The notes beneath the pieces are model-generated. The model did not search any database. It saw only the letters and a list, made by a program, of their open reading frames with translations, and had not been told where the DNA came from. 64,000 nt of DNA, taken from positions 1-64,000 of the forward strand of contig NZ_JADYVE010000013.1 in assembly GCF_020193655.1 (NCBI RefSeq). The letters are read 5' to 3'. The translations under genes and the position numbers were made by a program. This document shows positions 32,931-41,001 of this stretch, piece after piece (within the stretch, counting starts at the first letter, position 1; every line of letters begins with the position of its first letter). The DNA is from Ensifer sp. IC3342. Lineage in GTDB: Bacteria; Pseudomonadota; Alphaproteobacteria; Rhizobiales; Rhizobiaceae.

Positions 32931-33047
32931 TTTGCCCCTCACCCTAACCCTCTCCCCGCAAGCGGGGCGAGGGACTGAGCTCGCGCCGCGTATCGCCTTC
33001 GCCCCGCTCGCGAGGAGACGGTGGCCGGCAGGCCGGATGAGGGGGGG
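32931..33047. repeat. Second RIME-like repeat
   Basis: It begins TTTGCCCCTCACCCTAACCC and contains the hairpin CTCCCCGCAAGCGGGGCGAG. It ends GGCCGGATGAGGGGG, which partly mirrors the start. The remaining sequence between the two elements (32794-32930) shows no gene. Confidence 0.65.
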
Positions 33048-33078
33048 CGGCGTCCAGGACGGATGGCCCTTGAACGGA

Positions 33079-33105
33079 AAATGCCCGGACTATGTCCGGG
33101 CATTT
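33079..33105 (-). terminator. Long hairpin terminator downstream of the lysine-dehydrogenase-like gene
   Basis: A perfect 12-bp stem AAATGCCCGGAC / GTCCGGGCATTT with a 3-nt loop. On the minus strand it ends in TTTTCC, 54 bases after the gene stop. The symmetry would also allow it to stop plus-strand transcripts. Confidence 0.8.
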
Positions 33106-33158
33106 CTCGTGTTTGCATTTCGCTGGCGCGGGGAAGCCTCCCCTCCAGCAGCGATGCT

Positions 33159-34262
33159 TCAGCTTGCCGCGCGTTCCGTCTCGTGCTTCTGCGCGTAGTA
33201 GTGACCGAAGCGGTTGGCGAGGAAAGTATCGAGTGCGATGTCTTCCTGGCGGACGAAGCCCTTCGTCGCGATCTTGCCTTCGGCGAGCAGGTCGAGGACG
33301 GCGCAGATGCTGCCGGCCGTGGTGATCTGGATGCCGCTCTGCATGCGTCCGGCGACGACACCGCTATAGACCTTGTTGGCGTAGGTTTCCTGAACCAGAC
33401 GGCCTTCGCGGAAGCCGGAGACGGTGACGAAGATGACGACGACGTCCTGCGTGGTGGTCGGCAGGGCGTTCTCCAGAATATCCTTCAGCACCTCGCGGCG
33501 ATGACGCAGGCCAAGGTCGTTCAGGAGGGCCTTGAAGATGGCGGCGTGACCCGGATAGCGGATCGTCTTGTAGTTCAGCGTGCGGACCTTGCCCTTGAGC
33601 GTTTCGCAAAGCGTGCCGAGGCCGCCGGAGGTGTTGAAGGCTTCGTACGTGACGCCGTCGAGCGAGAATTCCTCGCGCTCTTCCATCGCCGGAACTTCGA
33701 TCAGCGAACCCTCGACGATCGCTTCGCAAGGCTCGATATATTCGTTGATGACGCCGTCCGTGCTCCAGGTCAGGTTATAGTTGAGGGCGTTGGATGGATA
33801 TTGCGGCAGGGCGCCGACGCGCATGCGCACGCTCTCCAGCGTCTCGAAGCGCTTCGCCAGATCGTTGGCGACGATCGAGATGAAGCCCGGCGCAAGGCCG
33901 CACTGCGGGATGAAGGCGGTCTTCGCTTGCGCGGCAATCGCCTTGACCTGGCGGGTCGATTCGACGTCCTCGGTCAGGTCGAGATAGTGGATACCGGCTT
34001 CTGCAGCGGCTTCGGCAATGGCGACCGTCAGGTGGAACGGCGCGGCGCTCAACACGGCGAACTTGCCGGTCAGCAGGTCGACGAGGGCTTTTCTGTCGGC
34101 GATGTCGATGGTCGCGGTCGAAATGGCTTCGTGCTTTTCCACCTGTTGCAACTGCTCGGCGCTGCGGTCGGCAACGCAGACGCGGTAGTCGCCGGTATGC
34201 GCCAGCATGCGAGCAATTGTGGAGCCGATCTTACCGGCGCCGATGACAACGATGTCTTTCAT
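33159..34262 (-). CDS. Saccharopine dehydrogenase-family protein, probable lysine 6-dehydrogenase
   Basis: 367 residues. N-terminal NAD(P) Rossmann motif VVIGAGKIGSTIARML, then the saccharopine-dehydrogenase-type substrate domain (PQCGLAPGFISIVANDL, YEAFNTSGGLGTLCETL). The length and the absence of a fused second domain fit lysine 6-dehydrogenase, which oxidatively deaminates the lysine epsilon-amino group, better than classical saccharopine dehydrogenase. That assignment is inference. It is divergent from an Lrp-type regulator, which supports an amino-acid substrate. Confidence 0.8.
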   Translation of the reverse strand: MKDIVVIGAGKIGSTIARMLAHTGDYRVCVADRSAEQLQQVEKHEAISTATIDIADRKALVDLLTGKFAVLSAAPFHLTVAIAEAAAEAGIHYLDLTEDVESTRQVKAIAAQAKTAFIPQCGLAPGFISIVANDLAKRFETLESVRMRVGALPQYPSNALNYNLTWSTDGVINEYIEPCEAIVEGSLIEVPAMEEREEFSLDGVTYEAFNTSGGLGTLCETLKGKVRTLNYKTIRYPGHAAIFKALLNDLGLRHRREVLKDILENALPTTTQDVVVIFVTVSGFREGRLVQETYANKVYSGVVAGRMQSGIQITTAGSICAVLDLLAEGKIATKGFVRQEDIALDTFLANRFGHYYAQKHETERAAS

Positions 34263-34385
34263 TCTTTTCCCCAGGGTATGAGCTTCTTCGTATTCTATTC
34301 TCTCGCGATGCCAAGTTGATTTGAAGCGTCGATGTGGCTAAATCGCCGGTCTATAATCGGCAATTCGCCAAAATGGACCGACGAT

Positions 34386-34817
34386 ATGAAGGTGACCGAG
34401 AAGGATCGCGAACTCCTTTCCATCCTGAGCGAGAATGCGCGCATGCCGACGGCGACGATTGCGCGCCGACTCGGCCTTTCGCGCACGACGGTGCAGGCGC
34501 GAATCGAACGGCTGGAGCGTGAGGGCGTCATCGCGGGCTATGGCGTGCGGCTTTCGGAAAACTACGAGAAAGGCCTGGTGAAGGCGCATGTGCTGATCAC
34601 CATCGCGCCGCGGGCTCTGAGCCGCGTTACGCCCGAGCTCGGCGCGATCCGCGAGATCCGCACGCTTCATTCCGTCAGCGGCAGTTTCGATCTCATCGCG
34701 GTTGTGGCAGCGGCCTCGATCAGCGAACTCGATCTGCTGATCGATCGCATCGGCGAAATCGACGGGGTCGAAAAAACGCTGTCATCGATCATTCTTTCGA
34801 CCCGCATCGACCGCTGA
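34386..34817 (+). CDS. Lrp/AsnC-family transcriptional regulator
   Basis: 143 residues. N-terminal winged helix-turn-helix (TEKDRELLSILSENARMPTATIARRLGLSRTTVQARIERLE) and C-terminal RAM domain (VSGSFDLIAVVAAASISELDLLIDRIGEIDGV), which usually binds an amino acid. The ATG at 34386 starts directly before the HTH. It is divergent from the lysine-dehydrogenase-like gene with a 123-bp spacer, so it probably controls that gene in response to lysine or a derivative. Confidence 0.93.
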   Translation: MKVTEKDRELLSILSENARMPTATIARRLGLSRTTVQARIERLEREGVIAGYGVRLSENYEKGLVKAHVLITIAPRALSRVTPELGAIREIRTLHSVSGSFDLIAVVAAASISELDLLIDRIGEIDGVEKTLSSIILSTRIDR

Positions 34818-34829
34818 GCGGTGGCGGGT

Positions 34830-35717
34830 TCAGCGCCCTGATTGCTTATCCGCTGATGGAGAGGCGTTGGCGGGTGCTGCATTCGACGCATTCCAGGCTG
34901 CCGGACCGCGCACGAAGGAAACGGCCGAACCGTCGCCAGGGGTGAGCCACTTGCCGCGATCGAAGAAGAGTTCGGCGATACTCTTCGGCCGTGTTCGCGC
35001 CGCTTGGTTGGCGAGGAAATTGTAGCGGGGAATGTCTCCCGACTCCTGCTTGAACTGGATGCGGCTGCCGAAGCGTTTGAGGTCGAATTCCTTGAGCGCC
35101 TGGATCCGCAAGGCGATACTTTCGCTATCCGCCCAGCGGACCTGCGTCAGGAAGACCGAGGCGGCTTTGGCGGCGGCGCTGGTGACGGCCTGTGTGTCCT
35201 CGGGCCGTTCGATGTTCAGCTTCACGCGGAACGAGGTGATTTCGTCTTCGCCGCTGCCTTTGACGAAGATGAAGATCGACGAAGGATTATCTTCGCCGGG
35301 CCGGGCAAGGGGGACGAGAGAGGAGCATTCCCACCGGCCGCTCTCGGCGGATTTCCACTCGAGTTCCTGAAAGCCGGCCTTGCGCAGGCCTTCGCAAAGC
35401 GCGCGCGGGTCGCTGCGGATCTCGCGGAGAAACTGCTGTTCCGGTGTGTGAAGATCCTCAAAGGTCCGGGCCGGCAGCAACATGCGCGGCGCCTCCGGTT
35501 TCTCGGGAACCTCGCTCACCGGCTTGGAGTGCTTAGTCGCCTCTGCTTGTTTCGCCGTCTCCAAGAAGTCCGTCGGCAAGCCGGAGGCTGTGAGGAGTTG
35601 TTTCAGGTTGCGCTGCTCGTTGGCGAGGAGAACGGTCGCCAGAATCGCGGTGAACACGAGCCCTACGGCAAGGAAGAAAAAAGCGATGCCGGAACGGCCT
35701 TTCTGCTTCTTCTCCAT
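34830..35717 (-). CDS. Membrane-anchored protein of unknown function (DUF6030-like)
   Basis: 295 residues. One N-terminal transmembrane helix (about 10-31: GIAFFFLAVGLVFTAILATVLL) leaves the rest in the periplasm. The body has a linker rich in Pro, Lys and Glu, then a mixed domain with two cysteines (ALCEGLRKAGF, RWECSSL). The C-terminal tail is low-complexity (Ala/Asn/Pro/Ser). It resembles rhizobial proteins grouped as DUF6030, from memory. No function can be given. It converges with the Lrp gene, 12 bp away. Confidence 0.7.
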   Translation of the reverse strand: MEKKQKGRSGIAFFFLAVGLVFTAILATVLLANEQRNLKQLLTASGLPTDFLETAKQAEATKHSKPVSEVPEKPEAPRMLLPARTFEDLHTPEQQFLREIRSDPRALCEGLRKAGFQELEWKSAESGRWECSSLVPLARPGEDNPSSIFIFVKGSGEDEITSFRVKLNIERPEDTQAVTSAAAKAASVFLTQVRWADSESIALRIQALKEFDLKRFGSRIQFKQESGDIPRYNFLANQAARTRPKSIAELFFDRGKWLTPGDGSAVSFVRGPAAWNASNAAPANASPSADKQSGR

Positions 35718-35845
35718 CCGGTGTCAGCGCCCCGTCTCGAAGGATGCCTGCTCGACGCAAGTCGGGCAGTGCGCGGCAAGCATCGAAAGGCACGCAGCCA
35801 AAATTCTGCTGCGCCGGAGCTGCCGGTCCATGTGAGGCACGCCGC

Positions 35846-36757
35846 TCATGCCGGCCTGCTCAGTGCTGCGTGGAGGCGAAGGACTTCGTCCGTCGACGGC
35901 CGGTTGCGCGGCAGCCCGAGATAATAGCCGTAGCCGGAGGCGAGGCTGCGTTGACCGAGCATCGCCAGTCGGCCGTCGTTGAGATGTTCCCGCACCAGGC
36001 CGAGGCTGCCGAGCGCCACGCCATCGCCGCGCAGGGCCGCATCGATCGCCATCACATAGGTCGAAAACGTATATTTCGGGTGCGGCTTCGCGCCGTGCCG
36101 GGAAGGCGCGATCCGCTCGAACCATTTCTGGAACGAAATCCAGTGCGCGTTGAAGCGGTCGTAGTCGATGAGATCGAGCGCGGCTATGGCCTCGGGCTGC
36201 AGTTCTGCCGCCTGAACGCCCCGGGCGGAGAGATAGTCGGGCGAGGCGACCGGTGCCAGTTCCTCGGCCATCAACAGGGTCAACGACCAGCGCGGGTGGT
36301 CGCCGGTCGAATAAAGGATGACGAGGTCGTTATTCTCAGAGGCGAGCTCGGACGGGCTGTCGGTCGTCAGGAGACGGATAGAAATACCGGGGTTCTCTTT
36401 GCCGAATTCACGCAATCGCGTACCGAGCCAGAGATGCGAAACCGAGCCGCTCGCGGCGATCGAGATCGTCTGGCCGGAAACGCCGCGGAACGGTTCGAGG
36501 CTTTCCTCGAGATAGTCGAGCGAGGCGCGTACGCGCTGAAAAAGCCGCTCGCCTTGCGGTGTCAGCTCCAGGTTCTTGCCGCGACGGCTGAAGAGCGGGC
36601 TGCCCAGATGATCCTCAAGCGTCTTGATGCGACGGCTGACAGCCGCCTGGGTGATGTTGAGCTCGCGACCGGCGCGGGAAAAGTTCATGTGCCGGCTCGC
36701 GGCATCGAAGACGCGGAAGGCCTCCAGCGGAATGCGATCGAGCAGACGGTTTTCCAT
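35846..36757 (-). CDS. LysR-family transcriptional regulator (GcvA-like)
   Basis: 303 residues. N-terminal HTH (LEAFRVFDAASRHMNFSRAGRELNITQAAVSRRIKTLEDHLG) followed by a periplasmic-binding-protein-like effector domain. The RIPLEAFRVFDAASRHMNFSRA opening is of the GcvA/AmpR type. It is divergent from the alcohol dehydrogenase operon with a 112-bp spacer, the classical arrangement for a LysR activator of the neighbouring catabolic genes. Confidence 0.92.
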   Translation of the reverse strand: MENRLLDRIPLEAFRVFDAASRHMNFSRAGRELNITQAAVSRRIKTLEDHLGSPLFSRRGKNLELTPQGERLFQRVRASLDYLEESLEPFRGVSGQTISIAASGSVSHLWLGTRLREFGKENPGISIRLLTTDSPSELASENNDLVILYSTGDHPRWSLTLLMAEELAPVASPDYLSARGVQAAELQPEAIAALDLIDYDRFNAHWISFQKWFERIAPSRHGAKPHPKYTFSTYVMAIDAALRGDGVALGSLGLVREHLNDGRLAMLGQRSLASGYGYYLGLPRNRPSTDEVLRLHAALSRPA

Positions 36758-36869
36758 GACTTCAGGTTATCAAAAAGGCCGAAAATTCACCGGATTTGAA
36801 AATATCAGATCGTGTTGCAGGGTAAAGCCGCGACGCAGGCCAGCCGGGGGCACGACCTTGAAGTTCTCC

Positions 36870-38000
36870 ATGTCCTTCATTCCGGAAATCCGTTTCGGAG
36901 AGAATATTCATCAGACCCTTGGCCTCGCCGCAAGGACGCTTGGCGCGCAACGCGCGATCATCGTCATCGATGTCTTTCTCGCGCAATCCGGTTTGAGCAA
37001 AAGTATTACGAATGCCCTCGAGCAGGAGGGCATCCGAGCCCGCATCTTCTCGGAATTCACCGGGGAGCCGAAGCTTGCCCACCTGCACGCGGCGCTGGAA
37101 ACGGCGGCGGGTTGCGATCTTGTCGTGGGGATCGGCGGCGGCTCGGCGCTCGACATCGCCAAGATCGTCGCCTGTTGCGCGGCATCTGGCGAGGATCCGA
37201 TGCATTATGCGCTCGCCGCCAATCCTTTGCCGAAAAGCCCCTTGAAAAAGATCCTGGTGCCGACGACGGCCGGCACCGGATCGGAGACCTCGGCGACCAG
37301 CATCTTCTCAGGCCCCGAAGGCAAGAAGCTATGGATCTGGGGGGCCGAGAACAAGGTCGATCTGGTGCTGCTCGATCCGTCGCTGACCGTGACGTTGCCC
37401 GCCAATCTTACCGCCTGGTGCGGCCTCGATGCGTTCGTCCACGCTTTCGAAGCGGCAACCAACCGCAACACACACAGCGGCGCCCAGTTCTATGCCCATG
37501 AGGCGCTGCGGCTGATCACCGGCGCGCTCGAGACGGCGGTGAAAGAGCCCGGCAATCTGGAAGCGCGAGGCAGGGTGCTGCTCGGCTCCTGCTATGCCGG
37601 GATTGCCATCGACAATTGCGGCACGGCGATCGCGCATAACATCAGCCATGCGCTTGCCGGGCTCGCGCCGGTGCATCACGGGCTCGCGACGGCGCTCGGC
37701 TTCGAGTCGACGATCGGTTGGCTCGTCGAGGCGGACACGGCCGATCTCGCCCGTGCGGCAAGGGCTTGCGGCGTCGACGAGGCCGCTGATCTTCCTGCCT
37801 TCCTCTCCGATCTGATGGACCGCTGCGGCGTTGTGCGCGCTTTGCCGGGGGCATTCGACGGCTTCAACGCCGACGATCTCGCCCGTGAGATGAGGGCTCC
37901 AGAAAACCAGCCGATGCGCCGCTCGACTATCCGCGACGTGACGGATGCCGATGTAGACCGCTTTGCAGCGAAGATAATGGCGCTCGCGAAAGGACAATGA
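36870..38000 (+). CDS. Iron-containing (type III) alcohol dehydrogenase
   Basis: About 376 residues. The NAD-binding region has GIGGGSALDIAKIVA and PTTAGTGSETSATSIF. The metal-ligand Asp and His residues are present in WCGLDAFVHAFEAAT, HNISHALAGL and PVHHGLATALG. This family oxidises alcohols or reduces aldehydes/keto acids with NAD. The ATG at 36870 is preferred to a TTG at 36858. The aldehyde dehydrogenase starts one base after its stop, so the alcohol product is probably passed to that enzyme. Confidence 0.92.
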   Translation: MSFIPEIRFGENIHQTLGLAARTLGAQRAIIVIDVFLAQSGLSKSITNALEQEGIRARIFSEFTGEPKLAHLHAALETAAGCDLVVGIGGGSALDIAKIVACCAASGEDPMHYALAANPLPKSPLKKILVPTTAGTGSETSATSIFSGPEGKKLWIWGAENKVDLVLLDPSLTVTLPANLTAWCGLDAFVHAFEAATNRNTHSGAQFYAHEALRLITGALETAVKEPGNLEARGRVLLGSCYAGIAIDNCGTAIAHNISHALAGLAPVHHGLATALGFESTIGWLVEADTADLARAARACGVDEAADLPAFLSDLMDRCGVVRALPGAFDGFNADDLAREMRAPENQPMRRSTIRDVTDADVDRFAAKIMALAKGQ

Positions 38001-38001
38001 G

Positions 38002-39501
38002 ATGGCGAAGGAATACACGCGCGCCTATTGGGAAAGCCTGCTTGCCGAACTGAAGCCCGAGGGTCGGCATTTCATCGATGGCGCGCACAGGGCCTCCGCG
38101 TCCGGCGGGACGCTCACGCGTATCCGGCCGATGGATGGAAAGCCGGGTGCCAAGCTGGCCCGCGGTAACGCCGCAGATATAGACGCGGCTGTGGCAGCCG
38201 CCCGCGCTGCGTTCGAGAGCGGTATCTGGCGCAAAAAGGAGCCGCTGGAAAAGAAGAAGATCATGCTCAAATGGGCGGATCTCATCAGGCAGCATGGCGA
38301 GGAGCTCGCTTTGCTGGAAACGCTTGATGTCGGCAAGCCGATCATGGCGTCGCTCGATATCGATGTTCGCCTCGCGGCCGACGGCATCCAGTATTCCGGC
38401 GAGATGATCGACAAGCTCTATGACGAGATCGCGCCGACCGGGCCGAACGCGCGTGCCTTGGTGCGGAAAGTGCCGCTCGGCGTCATCGGCGCGATCACGC
38501 CGTGGAACTATCCGTTGATCATCGACGCCTGGAAGCTTGGGCCGGCGATCGCGGCCGGCAATTCGGTCGTGCTGAAGCCGGCCGAACAGTCTTCGCTCTC
38601 CGCCATCCGACTTGCGGAGCTCGCAATGGAGGCGGGGCTTCCGGCGGGCGTGTTCAACGTCGTCACCGGATACGGCGGGGAGGCCGGCAAGCCGCTGGCG
38701 CTGCACATGGATGTCGACATGATCGCTTTTACCGGCTCAACCGAGGTCGGCAAGCTGATCATGGGCTATGCGGCGCAATCGAACGTCAAGCGCGTGGCGC
38801 TGGAATTGGGCGGCAAGTCGCCGCTCGTCGTCTTCGAGGACGCCGACCTCGATGCGGCGGCCAGTGCTGCCGCCTGGGGCTGCTTCTACAATGCCGGCGA
38901 AACCTGCCACGCATCGACGCGCCTGATCGTTCAGCGCTCGGTGCAGGAGACGCTGATTGAAAAAATCCAGGCGGTGACGAGAGGCGAGATCACGCTCGGC
39001 CATCCGCTCGATCCTTCGTCGCAGATCGGCGCATTGATCGAGGAAGAGCACATGAACGAGGTGCTTTCGATGATCGACGCCGGCGAAAGGGAGGGTGGGC
39101 GCCGTGCCTTTGGCGCCGAACGGGTGATGGGCGAAACCGGCGGCTATTATGTTTCGCCAGGCGTGTTCGTGGACGTGACCAACGACATGACGCTCGCGCG
39201 CCAGGAAATCTTCGGACCGGTGCTTGCCGCCATTCCTTTCGACACGGAGGAGGAAGCGCTGAGGATCGCCAACGACACCATCTACGGCTTGGCGGGCGCC
39301 GTGTTCACCCGCGACATGGACCGGGTGCATCGCTTCTCGGAAGCGATCCATGCGGGCACGGTCTGGATCAACACCTACGACATGTCGAATTTCGCGACTC
39401 CCTTCGGCGGCTTCAAGCAATCCGGCTTCGGCCGCGATCGTTCGGTGCATGCGATCGACAAATACTGCGACTACAAGACCATCTGGCAGCAGTTCGGCTA
39501 G
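38002..39501 (+). CDS. NAD(P)-dependent aldehyde dehydrogenase
   Basis: 499 residues. The cofactor motif is FTGSTEVGKLIMGYAA, the general-base glutamate lies in LELGGKSPLVVFEDAD, and the catalytic cysteine in NAGETCHASTRLIV. The proton-channel block WNYPLIIDAWKLGPAIAAGN is intact. Overall it resembles betaine/gamma-aminobutyraldehyde-type dehydrogenases, but the substrate is unknown. It is directly coupled to the alcohol dehydrogenase gene and followed after 30 bp by an enolase-superfamily gene. Confidence 0.95.
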   Translation: MAKEYTRAYWESLLAELKPEGRHFIDGAHRASASGGTLTRIRPMDGKPGAKLARGNAADIDAAVAAARAAFESGIWRKKEPLEKKKIMLKWADLIRQHGEELALLETLDVGKPIMASLDIDVRLAADGIQYSGEMIDKLYDEIAPTGPNARALVRKVPLGVIGAITPWNYPLIIDAWKLGPAIAAGNSVVLKPAEQSSLSAIRLAELAMEAGLPAGVFNVVTGYGGEAGKPLALHMDVDMIAFTGSTEVGKLIMGYAAQSNVKRVALELGGKSPLVVFEDADLDAAASAAAWGCFYNAGETCHASTRLIVQRSVQETLIEKIQAVTRGEITLGHPLDPSSQIGALIEEEHMNEVLSMIDAGEREGGRRAFGAERVMGETGGYYVSPGVFVDVTNDMTLARQEIFGPVLAAIPFDTEEEALRIANDTIYGLAGAVFTRDMDRVHRFSEAIHAGTVWINTYDMSNFATPFGGFKQSGFGRDRSVHAIDKYCDYKTIWQQFG

Positions 39502-39531
39502 GGTTTTCGCAGGAGAGGAATCGGAGGAGCC

Positions 39532-40656
39532 ATGAGCAAGATTGTTTCCATCGAGATCACTCACCACCGCCTGCCGCTCGATCCGCCGTTCAAGGCAAGC
39601 TGGGACGGGCGGCCGCGCAAACACTTCGATGTGACGATCGTCCGCGTGCGCGACGACGAGGGCCGCGAGGGAATCGGCTCCGGCGACCTCATGAAAGGCT
39701 TCGAGGGTCACGAAGACCTCTTCATCGGCGAGGATCCGCGCCATGTCGAGCGGCACTACGAGGTGCTGTCGCATATCAATTTCCACTATGGCCGCTGCTG
39801 GCCGATGGATCTGGCGCTCTGGGATCTGGTCGGCAAGATCACAGGCGAGCCCGTGTGGCGCATGCTTGGCGGGCGGGCGGACCGCGTCCGTCTCTATGCC
39901 TCCTCCGGCGTCCTTCGTGATGCCGGCGCGATGGCCGCGCAGGCTGAAGGTTATCTGGAGGAAGGTTTTCCGGCGATGAAGGTCCGCTTCACCTCGTCCG
40001 CCGGCGGCCGCGACGGCTGGTGGGAAGACCTGCGGGCTCTGGAGGCGATTCGAGCGCGGGTCGGCGACCGGCTGGAACTGATGGTCGACTGCAATCAGGG
40101 CTGGCGCATGCCGTGGGATACGACGCTTGCCTGGACGTTCAAGGGTGCGCTGGCAGTTGTCAGGGAACTGGAGCGGCTCGGCGTCTACTGGATGGAGGAG
40201 CCGCTCCATCGCTCCGACCGAAAAGGCATGAGACGGTTGAGCGATGCGACGTCCGTCCGCATTGCTGGCGGAGAGATGACGCGCGAGCTTTATGAATTCC
40301 GCGACGTCATCGAGGAGCGGGCCTTCGACGTGATCCAGCCGGACGTGGCGCTGGTCGGCGGCATCACCGGCTGCCGCAGGCTTGCCTGGCAGGCGCGCGA
40401 AGCGGGCGTGATGTTCACACCACACTCCTGGACAAACGGCATCGGTGTGCTGGCAAACGCACACCTGACGGCGGGCGTCGGCGATGCGCCTTGGCTCGAA
40501 TACCCTTACGACAATCCGGAATGGAGCGAAACGCGCCGCGACTATCCGATGGCAGTCCCGCTCAGGCATGCGAAGGGCTGGCTCGAACTTGGGGAAGCGC
40601 CCGGCCTCGGCGTCGTTCTCGATGAGGAGAGATTGAAGGCGACCCGGATCGGCTGA
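39532..40656 (+). CDS. Mandelate racemase/muconate lactonizing enzyme-family protein
   Basis: 374 residues. Enolase superfamily, N-terminal capping domain plus TIM barrel. Metal-ligand regions VDCNQGW (about 184), MEEP (about 222) and GGEM (about 247) are present. Candidate bases are the Lys in AMKVRF (about 150) and the His in FTPHSW (about 298). This pattern suits proton abstraction next to a carboxylate, as in acid-sugar dehydratases or racemases. The strong GGAGGAG site precedes the ATG. Its presence implies that a hydroxy- or sugar acid is an intermediate of the operon. Confidence 0.92.
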   Translation: MSKIVSIEITHHRLPLDPPFKASWDGRPRKHFDVTIVRVRDDEGREGIGSGDLMKGFEGHEDLFIGEDPRHVERHYEVLSHINFHYGRCWPMDLALWDLVGKITGEPVWRMLGGRADRVRLYASSGVLRDAGAMAAQAEGYLEEGFPAMKVRFTSSAGGRDGWWEDLRALEAIRARVGDRLELMVDCNQGWRMPWDTTLAWTFKGALAVVRELERLGVYWMEEPLHRSDRKGMRRLSDATSVRIAGGEMTRELYEFRDVIEERAFDVIQPDVALVGGITGCRRLAWQAREAGVMFTPHSWTNGIGVLANAHLTAGVGDAPWLEYPYDNPEWSETRRDYPMAVPLRHAKGWLELGEAPGLGVVLDEERLKATRIG

Positions 40657-41001
40657 GATGCCGGCTGCCCTGCGCTTTCACTCATACCAAAATCTCGCAA
40701 CTAATTGAGGCGTGAGGCCGCCATTCCACGCGGTCCTCTTAGGCCTTCCTGGTGCGCATTGAGGTTGATTGACAGCCGATTATCAACCTTTGTGACATTT
40801 AACGCCGAAAGTGATCCGCATCTCCGGCACGTTCCCGGTCTTGGCATTGCTTTGTGCGGTTTTTAAACAGTTAATGTAAAATTGATTAATTCGATCTCGA
40901 GAGTGACGCAGGTTGGCGATCGGATCAACAGATCTAATGCGTTTCGAGGCTCTATCGAGGCTGTCCGGGAACCCCGACCTGTTTACCGGGGCCGAGCCAA
41001 G
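40657..41001. other. AT-rich gap before the acyltransferase gene
   Basis: 345 bp with no convincing gene. It is lower in GC than its left neighbours, especially 40755-40900. A bulged GC hairpin (GAGGCCGC against GCGGTCCTC, about 40711-40736) could end the upstream operon. The promoter for the acyltransferase should be in the rest. Confidence 0.45.

Noticed and set aside
32560..33160. Possible short genes in the atpC to lysine-dehydrogenase gap
   Set aside because: The small frames are built from RIME-like repeats and GC hairpins and show no ribosome site or conserved sequence.
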